Of a stretch of DNA of 64,000 bases, positions 9,182 through 17,427 are shown piece after piece (the stretch's first letter is position 1; each line of letters starts with the position of its first letter). The notes below the pieces were generated by a model. That model made no database searches. It was given only the letters and a program-made list of their open reading frames with translations, and was not told where the DNA came from. The translations under genes and the position numbers were made by a program. The stretch covers positions 1,452,501 to 1,516,500 of the forward strand of contig NZ_CP106869.1 of assembly GCF_025665335.1 (NCBI RefSeq), in the 5' to 3' direction. The stretch is from Xanthomonas sp. AM6 (GTDB lineage Bacteria; Pseudomonadota; Gammaproteobacteria; Xanthomonadales; Xanthomonadaceae).

Positions 9182-10780
9182 TCAGTCGCGCAGCACGCTG
9201 CGGCCGCGGATCAGGTCCGCGGCGCGCTCGGCGATCATCATCGTCGGGCCGTTGGTGTTGCCGCTGACCAGGCGCGGCATCACCGACGCATCGACCACGC
9301 GCAACCCGTCCAGCCCGCGCAGGCGCAAGTGCGGATCGACCACCGCCTGCGCGTCGCTGCCCATCCGGCAGGTGCCGATCGGGTGGTAGATGGTCTCGGC
9401 CTTGGCGCGGATGTAGGCGACCAGGCCGGCTTCGTCCAGGTCCTCGCGCGCCGGCAGCAGCGGCGCGCCGCGCCACGGATCGAACGCCGGCTGCTGCAGG
9501 ATGCGCCGCGACAGGCGCGCGCATTCCACCAGCATGCGCAGGTCGAAGCCGTCGGGGTCGCTGAGATAGTTCGCCTGGATCCGCGCCGGCGTGCGCGGGT
9601 CGGCATCGTTGAGCGACAGGCGGCCGCGGCTGCGCGGCTGCAGGTGGCAGGCGTGCAGGGTGAAGCCGTCGCCGGGCAGGCGGTTGCGGCCGTGGTCGTC
9701 GAGCATCGCCGGCACGAAATGCAGCTGGATGTCGGCGCGCGCGTCCGGCGCCAGCGGCGAGCGGACGAAGCCGCCGGCCTCGGCGATGTTGCTGCTGCCG
9801 GCGCCGCGGTGGCCGCGCAGGAAATAGTCGAAGGCGATCTTCAGCTGGTTGCGGCGGTCGTAGCTGATGCCGGGGCGGGTGCGGTACAGGGTGCACACGT
9901 CCAGGTGATCCTGCAGGTTGGCGCCGACCTGCGGCTGGTCCAGGCGCACCGCGATGCCATGGCGTTGCAGTTCGTCGGCTGGGCCGATGCCCGACAGCAT
10001 CAGCAACTGCGGCGAGTTCACCGCGCCGGCGCTGAGCAGCACTTCGCCGCTGGCGCGCGCCTGCACTTCGGCGCCGCGCTGCGCATAGGCCACGCCGACC
10101 ACGCGCGCGCCTTCGACCAGCAGGCGCAGCACCAGCGCGCCGGTGACCACCTGCAGGTTGGCGCGCGCCCGCGCCGGCGCCAGGTAGGCGACCGCCGCCG
10201 AGCAGCGCGCGCCCTCCTTCTGGGTGACCTGGTACAGGCCCACGCCCTGCTGCTGCGGTCCGTTGAAATCGGTGTTGTGGGCGAAGCCGGCCTGCTGCCC
10301 GGCGGCGATGAACACGTCCGAGAGGGGATTGCGGTAGCGCAGGTCGGACACGTGCAGCGGCCCGTCGCCGCCGTGCAGCGCATCGCCGCCGCGGCTGTTG
10401 CATTCGCTGCGCCGGAAATACGGCAGCACGCCGCGCCAGTCCCAGCCCTCGGCGCCATCGCCGGCGGCCCAGTCGTCGTAGTCGGCCGGCACGCCGCGCA
10501 CGTAGCACATCGCGTTGATCGAACTGGAGCCGCCCAGCACCTTGCCGCGCGGCCACCACAGGCGCCGATCGTTCAAGGCCGGCTCCGGCGCGGTGAGGTA
10601 GTTCCAGTTGATGCGGCGGTTGTTGGCCAGCCGCGCCAGGCCGGCCGGCATGTGGATGAAGGGGTTGCGGTCGCGCGGCCCGGCCTCGATCAGCAGCACC
10701 TTGCAGTCGCGATCCTCGCTGAGCCGGTTGGCCAGCACGCAGCCGGCCGAGCCTGCGCCGATGATGATGTAGTCGTACAC
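9182..10780 (-). CDS. GMC-family FAD-dependent oxidoreductase, choline/alcohol dehydrogenase-like
   Basis: The 532-residue protein begins with the FAD-binding Rossmann motif ([20 protein letters not shown]). It carries the GMC signatures [13 protein letters not shown] and [18 protein letters not shown] and the C-terminal catalytic region [13 protein letters not shown] plus [19 protein letters not shown]. Length and motifs match BetA-like choline dehydrogenases and related alcohol dehydrogenases. No betB, betI or betT lies nearby, so choline as substrate is not supported. It is divergent from the NTP/NDP-type transporter, with a palindrome in between. Confidence 0.92.
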   Translation of the reverse strand: MYDYIIIGAGSAGCVLANRLSEDRDCKVLLIEAGPRDRNPFIHMPAGLARLANNRRINWNYLTAPEPALNDRRLWWPRGKVLGGSSSINAMCYVRGVPADYDDWAAGDGAEGWDWRGVLPYFRRSECNSRGGDALHGGDGPLHVSDLRYRNPLSDVFIAAGQQAGFAHNTDFNGPQQQGVGLYQVTQKEGARCSAAVAYLAPARARANLQVVTGALVLRLLVEGARVVGVAYAQRGAEVQARASGEVLLSAGAVNSPQLLMLSGIGPADELQRHGIAVRLDQPQVGANLQDHLDVCTLYRTRPGISYDRRNQLKIAFDYFLRGHRGAGSSNIAEAGGFVRSPLAPDARADIQLHFVPAMLDDHGRNRLPGDGFTLHACHLQPRSRGRLSLNDADPRTPARIQANYLSDPDGFDLRMLVECARLSRRILQQPAFDPWRGAPLLPAREDLDEAGLVAYIRAKAETIYHPIGTCRMGSDAQAVVDPHLRLRGLDGLRVVDASVMPRLVSGNTNGPTMMIAERAADLIRGRSVLRD

Positions 10781-10826
10781 CCGCCGTTCCCCTCTTTCGT
10801 AGCGCCGACGCTAGACGCCGCCGATA

Positions 10827-10838
10827 GAGCATATGCTC
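10827..10838. promoter_or_regulatory. perfect 12-bp palindrome in a divergent intergenic region
   Basis: GAGCATATGCTC lies 47 bases before the GMC oxidoreductase start and about 120 bases before the transporter start. It could be a small operator; no regulator gene is adjacent. Confidence 0.25.
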
Positions 10839-10957
10839 GGCGCGGCGCCCGCGTGCCTGCGGCGCCGTGGCGGTGGGGCTTGCGCGCGGCGGTGGCGCTG
10901 GCGATGTTGCAGTGCATCGGCTACCGTGCGCGCAACCAGGCGGCGAACGGCAAGCCG

Positions 10958-12265
10958 ATGCAAGCGGAAAACAAGCGCGTCCACACCGGCGAGCTGCGCG
11001 CGGTGCTGCTGTCCTTCGTCTATTTCTTCTGCGTGCTGTCGGCGTACTACGTGATCCGGCCGGTGCGCGAACAGTTGTCGGCGGCGGTCGGTTCGACCCA
11101 GCTGCCGTGGTTCTTCATGGCCACCTTCGTCGCCACGCTGGTGCTGACGCCGCTGTTCGCGTGGATGGCGGCGCGCTGGCCGCGGCGGATCGTGGTGCCG
11201 GCGGTGTACGTGTTCTTCGCGCTGTGCCTGCTCGGCTTCGTGCCGCTGTTCAACGGCCAGGGCGGGCTCGGTCCGCGCGCGCTGGGCATCGTGTTCTTCG
11301 TCTGGGTCAGCGTGTTCAACCTGTTCGTGGTGTCGGTGTTCTGGAGCTTCATGGCCGACATCTGGAGCAACGAGCAGGCGCGGCGGCTGTTCCCGCTGAT
11401 CGGCCTGGGCGGCACCGCCGGCGCCGTGGCCGGGCCACTGCTGACCCGCGGGCTGGTCGGGGTGATCGGCGTGGCGCCGCTGCTGGTGGTGTCGGCGGCG
11501 CTGCTCGGCGTGGCGCTGGTGTGCGTGGTCCTGCTCGGGCGCTGGGCGCGGGTGCACGGCGCGCGCCGCCACGACGCCGGCCACGAGGCGGCGGTCGGCG
11601 GCGGCATGTTCGACGGCCTCAAGCAGATCCTGGCCAATCCGTTCATGCGCGGCATGGCGCTGCTGATGCTACTGGGCGATTGCATCGGCACGGTCGGCTA
11701 CGCACTGATGACCGATTATTCCGGCGCCACCTTCCACAACGCGGTCGAGCGCACCCAGTTCGCCGCCAACATCGACATGCTGACCAACGTGCTGCAGGTG
11801 CTCGTGCAGATCAGTGTGACCCGCTGGCTGCTGGTGAAGAAGGGCGCCGGCGCGGTGATCGCGCTGTGGGCGCTGGTCAGCGTGGGCACGCTGCTGGCCA
11901 CCGCGCTGTCGCCCGATCCCTACGCGCTGGCGGTGTGGATCGTGCCGTGGGTGGTGCTGCCGCTGGTCATCACCCGTTCGCTGACCTACGGCATGGTCAG
12001 TCCGGCGCGCGAATCGCTGTACACGCGGGTGCCGCGGCAGCTGCGCTACCAGGGCAAGAACGCGGTGGACACGGCGGTGTGGCGCGCCGGCGACGTGGCC
12101 GTGGCCTCGGCGATGAACGGCCTGCGCGCGCTGGGCATGGGCGTGCCCGGTTTCGCCGCGCTGGCCGCGCTGGCGGCGACGCTCTCCGGCGTCATCGGCT
12201 GGCGCCTGGCGCGTACGGTGGAAGGCACCGCGCCTGCGGCGGCGGAGACGACGCCCACGCGCTGA
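10958..12265 (+). CDS. NTP/NDP exchange transporter-like (Npt/Tlc superfamily) membrane protein
   Basis: The 435-residue protein has about twelve hydrophobic segments. Family-like features include AVLLSFVYFFCVLSAYYVIRPVRE near the start, the FWSFMADIWSNEQARRLFPLIGLGGTAGAV block and the late RESLYTRVPRQLRYQGKNAVDT block. The latter two recall ATP/ADP translocases of intracellular parasites and their free-living relatives, often annotated simply as MFS. An upstream in-frame ATG at 10904 would add 18 residues without helping the topology. Nucleotide exchange makes little obvious sense in a free-living cell, so the substrate is open. Confidence 0.75.
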   Translation: MQAENKRVHTGELRAVLLSFVYFFCVLSAYYVIRPVREQLSAAVGSTQLPWFFMATFVATLVLTPLFAWMAARWPRRIVVPAVYVFFALCLLGFVPLFNGQGGLGPRALGIVFFVWVSVFNLFVVSVFWSFMADIWSNEQARRLFPLIGLGGTAGAVAGPLLTRGLVGVIGVAPLLVVSAALLGVALVCVVLLGRWARVHGARRHDAGHEAAVGGGMFDGLKQILANPFMRGMALLMLLGDCIGTVGYALMTDYSGATFHNAVERTQFAANIDMLTNVLQVLVQISVTRWLLVKKGAGAVIALWALVSVGTLLATALSPDPYALAVWIVPWVVLPLVITRSLTYGMVSPARESLYTRVPRQLRYQGKNAVDTAVWRAGDVAVASAMNGLRALGMGVPGFAALAALAATLSGVIGWRLARTVEGTAPAAAETTPTR

Positions 12266-12351
12266 GCTTCCAGCGCAGGCCGTGCGTCGGCGATGCCGGC
12301 CGCTGCGCCAGCGGCTATGCTGTGCCTCCTCTTTCGCCGACGGACGCGCGC

Positions 12352-12705
12352 ATGACCCTGCTGGCCTCGATCCTGGTATGCCTGGTGGCGTTGCTGCACG
12401 TGTACTTCCTGGTGCTGGAGATGTTCCTGTGGACCCGGCCGCTGGGCATGAAGGTGTTCCGCAACACGCCGGACAAGGCGCAGCTGACCCGCGTGCTGGC
12501 GGCCAACCAGGGGCTGTACAACGGCTTCCTCGCCGCCGGCCTGGGCTGGGGCGTGGTAGCGCAGCGCGCGGACGTGATGCTGTTCTTCCTCGGCTGCGTG
12601 GTCGTGGCCGGGCTGTACGGCGCGTGGAGCGTCAGCCGCCGGATCCTGTTCGTGCAGGCGCTGCCGGCGGCGCTGGCGATCGCGGCGGTGCTGCTGGCGT
12701 ATTGA
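12352..12705 (+). CDS. DUF1304 small membrane protein
   Basis: The 117-residue protein has four hydrophobic segments. The first (LLASILVCLVALLHVYFLVLE) is followed by the loop MFLWTRPLGMKVFRNT and a second helix beginning VLAANQGLYNGFLAAGL, as in DUF1304. The family has no established role. It follows the NTP/NDP-type transporter by 86 bases on the same strand and is convergent with the DUF4442 gene. Confidence 0.85.
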   Translation: MTLLASILVCLVALLHVYFLVLEMFLWTRPLGMKVFRNTPDKAQLTRVLAANQGLYNGFLAAGLGWGVVAQRADVMLFFLGCVVVAGLYGAWSVSRRILFVQALPAALAIAAVLLAY

Positions 12706-12732
12706 GCGGAGCGCAGGCCCTGCCCGCCGCGG

Positions 12733-13209
12733 CTAGGCTTTGGCCGGCGCGCGCGGCGACACCCACATGGCGATGCTGGCAAAGAACACCACCTGCTCGC
12801 GTGCGTCGCGGATTTCCACGCTGACCGGCAATTCGTAGCCGCTGTCGGCGGCCACGATCGCCCGGTCCGGCGTCGCCACCGCGCGCATCGTGCCGCGGGC
12901 CTTGCTGCGGTATTCCACGCGCATGCCTTTTGGGATCCAGCGCATCGACGGCGGCAGGCTGGCATCGACCATGACCCCACCGGCCAGTTCGGCCAGGTTG
13001 CACAGCGCGATCGCATGCACCGTGCCGAGATGGTTGCTGACCCGGCGCCGGTGCGCGATGCGCGCTTCGCAGCGGCCCGGCTGCAGCACGGTGATGCGCG
13101 GGGCGATGCTGGCGAAATAGGGCGCCTTGAAGCACACCGCGCGCGAGAACAGCCATTGCCCGGCCGGCCAGCGTTGCATGCGTTGATGGAGCGACAGCAG
13201 TTTGCTCAT
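12733..13209 (-). CDS. DUF4442 hotdog-fold protein, probable thioesterase-like
   Basis: The 158-residue protein has a hotdog pattern: the helix segment HAIALCNLAELAGGVMVDASLP followed by beta strands (MRVEYRSKARGTMRA, ELPVSVEIRDAREQVVFFASIAMWV). DUF4442 proteins are relatives of the PaaI/YiiD acyl-CoA thioesterases. It lies 69 bases downstream of fadE on the same strand with a hairpin between, which fits a lipid-metabolism role. No catalytic residue can be confirmed. Confidence 0.78.
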   Translation of the reverse strand: MSKLLSLHQRMQRWPAGQWLFSRAVCFKAPYFASIAPRITVLQPGRCEARIAHRRRVSNHLGTVHAIALCNLAELAGGVMVDASLPPSMRWIPKGMRVEYRSKARGTMRAVATPDRAIVAADSGYELPVSVEIRDAREQVVFFASIAMWVSPRAPAKA

Positions 13210-13228
13210 GGTGCGTGCCTCAAATGAA

Positions 13229-13252
13229 GACGGCGGACCGAAGTCCGCCGTC
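13229..13252 (-). terminator. hairpin between fadE and the DUF4442 gene
   Basis: A perfect 10-bp stem (GACGGCGGAC/GTCCGCCGTC) has a 4-base loop. On the minus strand TTCATTTG follows. It may partly end the fadE transcript before the DUF4442 gene; the T-tract is poor. Confidence 0.5.
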
Positions 13253-13278
13253 GTGATGAGCGTATTGCCGAGTGGGTC

Positions 13279-15759
13279 TCAGGCCGCTTCGCGCGAATGG
13301 TCGTCGCCGGCCGTGGCGCGGTGGTAGTAGCTGGCCGAACGCAGTTCGTCGGCGTCGAAGTCGTCCACGCTGATCGTGTCCATGGTGATCTCGCGCAGTT
13401 CTTCCAGCTGGCGGCGCTCGTCGGCCGACAGCACGCCTTCGCGCACCGCCTCGTCCAGCTGCGAGGCGAAGTCCAGCGCCTCGATGCCCTTGCTCTTGAG
13501 CGCCTTCAGGAACTTGCGCTCGACCGGCTCGGCCAGCACCGCCTTGGTCAGGTAGCTGGCGATGCGCCCGCCCGGATTGTTCTCGCACGGGGTCAGGAAC
13601 ACGCCCTGGCCGAGGCGGTCGCGGGCTTCGTTCGGGGTCATCAGCAGCGCGGCGACGCGGTGGCCCAGGCGGTCGCCCGGCGCCTCGGCGCGGCGGCCCC
13701 ACGGGAAGATCAGCGCCCACATCAGCCAGCCCACCGGGCGGATCGGGAAGTTGCGCAGCGCCGCCGACAGCGCCAGTTCGATCTTGTGCACGCTGTCGTG
13801 GAACGCCCAGGCCAGCAGCGGCTGGTCGGTCGCCGGCGCGCCGTCGTCGTGGTAGCGCTTGAGCATCGCGCTGGTCATGTAGATGTGGCTCAGCACGTCG
13901 CCCAGGCGGCCGGACAGCGATTCCTTGAACTTGAGCTTGCCGCCGAGCATCAGCATCGACACGTCGGCCATCAGCGCCAGGTTCGCCGAGTAGCGGTCCA
14001 GCTTGCGGAAGAAGCGGCGGGTATAGGCATCGCCCGGCGCGGCGCCGATGCGCGCGGCGGTCAGGCCGAACCACAGCGAGCGCACCGCGTTGGAGATCGC
14101 AAAGCCGATGTGGCCGAACAGGTTGCGGTCGAACTCGTCGACGCCGGCCTTGTGGTCCGGATTGCCGGCGGCCTTCATCTCCTTCATCACCCACGGATGG
14201 CACAGGATCGCGCCCTGGCCGAAGATCAGCAGGCTGCGGGTCATGATGTTGGCGCCTTCCACGGTGATCGCGATCGGCGCGGCCTGCCAGCTGCGGCCGG
14301 CGAAGTTGCGCGGCCCGAGGATGATGCCCTTGCCGCCGACCACGTCCATCACGTCGCTGATCACTTCGCGGCTCATCGTGGTGCAGTGGTACTTGGCGAT
14401 CGCCGACGGCACCGACGGCACGTCGCCGCGGTCCACCGCCGCGGCGGTGGCCTGCGACAGCGCGCTGATCGCATAGGCCTTGCCGCCGATCCGCGCCAGC
14501 GCCTCTTCCACGCCCTCGAAGCGGCCGACCGACAGGCCGAATTGCTTGCGGATGCGCGCGTAGGCGCCGGTGACGATCGCGCCGTACTTGGCGCCGCCGC
14601 TGGCGGTGGAGGGCAGGGTGATCGAGCGGCCCACGGCCAGGCACTCGTTGAGCATGTTCCAGCCCTTGCCGACCATGTCCACGCCGCCGATCAGCTGGCT
14701 GAGCGGGATGAACACCTCGCGGCCGTGGATCGGGCCGTTCTGGAACGGCGAGTTGAGCGGGAAGTGGCGGCGGCCGATCTCCACGCCGGGCGTCTCGCGC
14801 GGCAGCAGCGCCAGGGTGATGCCGATGTCCTTGGTGTCGCCGATCAGGCCGTCCGGGTCGTACATGCGGAACGCCAGGCCGACCAGCGTCGCTACCGGCG
14901 CCAGGGTGATGTAGCGCTTGTCGAAGGTCAGCTTGACGCCGAGCACGTTGGCGCCGTTCCACTCGCCCTTGCAGACGATGCCGTAGTCGGGGATCGAGGT
15001 CGCGTCGGAGCCGGCGAACGGGCCGGTCAGGCCGAAGCACGGCACTTCCTGGCCCACCGCCAGGCGCGGCAGGTAGTAGTCCTTCTGCTCCTTGGAGCCG
15101 TAGTGCAGCAGCAGTTCGCCCGGGCCCAGCGAGTTCGGCACGCCGACGGTGGAGCTGACCACGCTCGACACCGAGGCGATCTTCTGGATCACCTTGTGGT
15201 GGGCCAGCGCGGAGAAGCCCAGGCCGCCGTACTCCTTCGGAATGATCATGCCGAAGAACTTGTGCTTCTTGATGAAGCTCCACAGTTCCGGCGGCAGGTC
15301 GGCGTGGACGTGGGTGATCTCCCAGTCATTGGTCATCCGGCACAGCTCTTCCACCGGGCCGTCCAGGAACGCCTGCTCCTCGGCGGTGAGCTGCGGCTTC
15401 GGATAATTGAGCAGCTTCTGCCAGTCCGGGTCGCCGGTGAACAGTTCGCCCTCGAAGCCGACCGAACCGGTTTCCAGCGCGATGCGCTCGGTCTGCGACA
15501 GCGGCGGCAGCACCTTGCGGAACACCTTGAGCATCGGCGCGGTCAGCAGCGGCTTGCGCACGAACGGCAGCAGCAGCGGCACCGCGACCAGCGCCAGCAG
15601 CACCGCGGCGACGAGGGTGGCGGTGTGGCTGGCGCCGAGCAGCCAGCACGCGACCAGCAGCGTGGCGCTCAGCGCGGCCCAGACGGCGAGCCGCATGCGG
15701 TGATAGGCGGCGAAGGCGCCTGCCAGCAACAACACGAGGAAGGGTGCGACGATGCTCAT
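13279..15759 (-). CDS. fadE: acyl-CoA dehydrogenase FadE
   Basis: The 826-residue protein has the length and layout of the large membrane-associated proteobacterial FadE (E. coli 814 residues), not a 380-residue acyl-CoA dehydrogenase. Two N-terminal hydrophobic helices (about 1-55) precede the dehydrogenase fold (about 120-500; KKHKFFGMIIPKEYGGLGFS, CFGLTGPFAGSDA, VVGGKGIILGPRNFAGR) and a C-terminal DUF1974-type region (about 500-800). It catalyses the first step of beta-oxidation. Its start overlaps the stop of the upstream hydrolase (ATGA), so the two are translationally coupled and probably under the TetR operators near 16700. Confidence 0.95.
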   Translation of the reverse strand: MSIVAPFLVLLLAGAFAAYHRMRLAVWAALSATLLVACWLLGASHTATLVAAVLLALVAVPLLLPFVRKPLLTAPMLKVFRKVLPPLSQTERIALETGSVGFEGELFTGDPDWQKLLNYPKPQLTAEEQAFLDGPVEELCRMTNDWEITHVHADLPPELWSFIKKHKFFGMIIPKEYGGLGFSALAHHKVIQKIASVSSVVSSTVGVPNSLGPGELLLHYGSKEQKDYYLPRLAVGQEVPCFGLTGPFAGSDATSIPDYGIVCKGEWNGANVLGVKLTFDKRYITLAPVATLVGLAFRMYDPDGLIGDTKDIGITLALLPRETPGVEIGRRHFPLNSPFQNGPIHGREVFIPLSQLIGGVDMVGKGWNMLNECLAVGRSITLPSTASGGAKYGAIVTGAYARIRKQFGLSVGRFEGVEEALARIGGKAYAISALSQATAAAVDRGDVPSVPSAIAKYHCTTMSREVISDVMDVVGGKGIILGPRNFAGRSWQAAPIAITVEGANIMTRSLLIFGQGAILCHPWVMKEMKAAGNPDHKAGVDEFDRNLFGHIGFAISNAVRSLWFGLTAARIGAAPGDAYTRRFFRKLDRYSANLALMADVSMLMLGGKLKFKESLSGRLGDVLSHIYMTSAMLKRYHDDGAPATDQPLLAWAFHDSVHKIELALSAALRNFPIRPVGWLMWALIFPWGRRAEAPGDRLGHRVAALLMTPNEARDRLGQGVFLTPCENNPGGRIASYLTKAVLAEPVERKFLKALKSKGIEALDFASQLDEAVREGVLSADERRQLEELREITMDTISVDDFDADELRSASYYHRATAGDDHSREAA

Positions 15760-16676
15760 GGGCTTGCTCCGGGGACATGCTCGGTGACGGCGGACGGTGC
15801 GGCGGCGCTAGCCGGTGGCAGTGCGTCCAGATAATGCAACACAGTGGCGGTAAATGCGGCGTTGTCGTCGCCGGCCAGCATGTGCGTGGCCTCGGGCAGG
15901 TGCACATGCTGCGCATGCGGCACCAACGACAGGAAGTCTTCGATGGTCTGCGGGGTGACCAGGTCGCTGCGCCCGCCGCTGACCAGCAGCAGCGGGCACT
16001 GCACGTTGCTGGCCGCCTGCGCGATCGCGTCCTGGTGCTGCTCGCTGTCGCGCGCCAGTTCCTCGACCAGGCGCGGATCCCAGTGCCAGTACCAGCGGCC
16101 GTCGTCGTGCCGGCGCAGCACGCTGCGCAGCGCCTCGGGCGACTTGCGCGCGCGCTGCGGCAGGTAGGCGGCGATCGCGTCGCCGGCCTCGTCCAGGCTG
16201 GCGAAACCACGCGGATGCGCGGTCATGAAGGCGAGGATGCGCTCGACCCCGGCCGGCTGCCAGCGCGGGGTGATGTCGACCAGCACCATCGCCCGGAACA
16301 GGCCCGGCCAGCGCGCCTCGGCCATCAGCCCGAACAGCCCGCCCATCGACGCGGCGACCAGCACCGGCGCAGGCGCCATCTCGCCGGCGACCACGATCAG
16401 GTCGTCGGTGAACTGCTCGCCGCGATACGGCAGGGCGGCAGGGTTGCGGGTGGAATCGCCATGGCCGCGCGCGTCGTAGGCGACGCTGCGATAGCCGTGC
16501 GCCTGCAATGCCGCGGCGCTGGCCATCCAGGCATGCCGGGTCTGGCCGAAGCCATGCGCGAACAGCACGCTGCCGGCGTCGCCGGGCGCCATGACCGTCG
16601 CGGCCAGGCGCATGTCGTCCGCGCCGGAAAGCACGGTGGAGGCGGCGTGGGGCGCGCTGGAAGGGGAGGAAACCAT
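15756..16676 (-). CDS. alpha/beta hydrolase, apparently on a leaderless mRNA
   Basis: The 306-residue protein has an alpha/beta-hydrolase fold: VLFAHGFGQTRHAW (oxyanion region), nucleophile elbow VAASMGGLFGL, acid loop LVSGGRSDLVTPQ and the histidine in PEATHMLAGDD. With fadE coupled downstream it may release or trim fatty acyl substrates. The chosen ATG (16676) lies 7 bases after a -10 hexamer, so the mRNA would have no leader; no ribosome site is visible. An in-frame ATG at 16613 is the alternative. Longer frames to 16985 would run through the promoter and the regulator's coding region and are rejected. Confidence 0.83.
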   Translation of the reverse strand: MVSSPSSAPHAASTVLSGADDMRLAATVMAPGDAGSVLFAHGFGQTRHAWMASAAALQAHGYRSVAYDARGHGDSTRNPAALPYRGEQFTDDLIVVAGEMAPAPVLVAASMGGLFGLMAEARWPGLFRAMVLVDITPRWQPAGVERILAFMTAHPRGFASLDEAGDAIAAYLPQRARKSPEALRSVLRRHDDGRWYWHWDPRLVEELARDSEQHQDAIAQAASNVQCPLLLVSGGRSDLVTPQTIEDFLSLVPHAQHVHLPEATHMLAGDDNAAFTATVLHYLDALPPASAAAPSAVTEHVPGASP

Positions 16677-16726
16677 ACGAGCTAGTATGGATGAGCGCGC
16701 GGGGATGTCAATACGATGCAGTATGG
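16673..16726 (-). promoter_or_regulatory. promoter of hydrolase-fadE overlapped by two TetR-type operators
   Basis: Two palindromes share the core ATAC-N6-GTAT: CCATAC-N6-GTATGG (16673-16690) and CAATAC-N6-GTATGG (16709-16726), 36 bases centre to centre. Between and under them, reading leftward, are TTGACA (complement of 16706-16711), a 16-base spacer and CATACT (complement of 16684-16689). The predicted start is at the A of the hydrolase ATG (16676). The left palindrome covers the -10 and the start codon; the right one touches the -35. The divergent gene is a TetR regulator, so simple repression is the natural reading. A half-site CGTATGG also lies near 16799. Confidence 0.75.
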
Positions 16727-16815
16727 AAAAGAAAAGCCAATGCCAGCGGGCATTTGCGCCCGATTCATGGAGCCCACGTACTGCAATCGACGGCCCCGTA
16801 TGGTTAAATCGACGG

Positions 16816-17427
16816 ATGACCAATGCCTCCGCGCCTTCCTCCGACGATGCCGCCGCTCCAGGCGGCGGCCGCAACAACCGACTCAGCGCCGAGGACTGGG
16901 CGCAGGCCGCGCTGGACCTGATCGCCGAACAAGGCGTCAACGCGGTGGCGGTGGAGCCGCTGGCACGCCGCCTGGGCGTCACCAAGGGCAGCTTCTACTG
17001 GCATTTCCCTTCGCGCGATGCGCTGCTGCAGGCGGCGCTGGAGCGTTGGGAACTGGTCGAGCAGCAACAGGTGTTCGGCAGCCTGGAAGAAGTGCCGGAT
17101 CCGCGCACCCGCCTGCGCGCGCTGTTCCAGCTGGTCGCGCACGAGGTCAAGCCGCACATCATCTACAGCGAGTTGCTGAAGGCGCTGGACCATCCGGCGG
17201 TGCGCCCGGTCATCGACCGGGTCTCGCAGCGGCGCATGGAATACCTGATCGCCTCGTTCCGCCAGGCCGGGCTCAGCCGCACCGACGCCCAGCACCGCGC
17301 GCGGCTGGCCTATGCCGCCTATGTCGGCTTCCTGCAGCTGTCGCTGCAGTTGCACCAGCCCAAGCAGGCGCGCGAGGAATTCGAGGCCTACGTCGAACAC
17401 GTCATCGTGACCCTGATCCCGGGCTGA
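16816..17427 (+). CDS. TetR-family transcriptional regulator
   Basis: The 203-residue protein has an N-terminal TetR helix-turn-helix at about residues 25-72 (WAQAALDLIAEQGVNAVAVE, then RLGVTKGSFYWHFPSRDALL). A helical ligand/dimer domain follows, with an aromatic-rich C-terminus (AYAAYVGFLQLSLQL). It faces the hydrolase-fadE operon, whose promoter carries two matching palindromes, and is therefore its likely repressor, sensing an acyl-CoA or similar ligand. Its stop overlaps the start of the downstream hydroxylase (TGATG), so the two are coupled. The upstream extension of the frame is rejected because it crosses the operators. Confidence 0.9.
   Translation: MTNASAPSSDDAAAPGGGRNNRLSAEDWAQAALDLIAEQGVNAVAVEPLARRLGVTKGSFYWHFPSRDALLQAALERWELVEQQQVFGSLEEVPDPRTRLRALFQLVAHEVKPHIIYSELLKALDHPAVRPVIDRVSQRRMEYLIASFRQAGLSRTDAQHRARLAYAAYVGFLQLSLQLHQPKQAREEFEAYVEHVIVTLIPG

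Noticed and set aside
9329-10957. Large plus-strand frame opposite the GMC oxidoreductase, continuing into the NTP/NDP-type transporter
   Set aside because: The first part is the antisense shadow of a clear GMC enzyme; only the part from 10958 reads as a real membrane protein.
13297-15834. 845-residue plus-strand frame opposite fadE
   Set aside because: Antisense shadow rich in His/Arg/Gln; fadE on the other strand has full-length family motifs.
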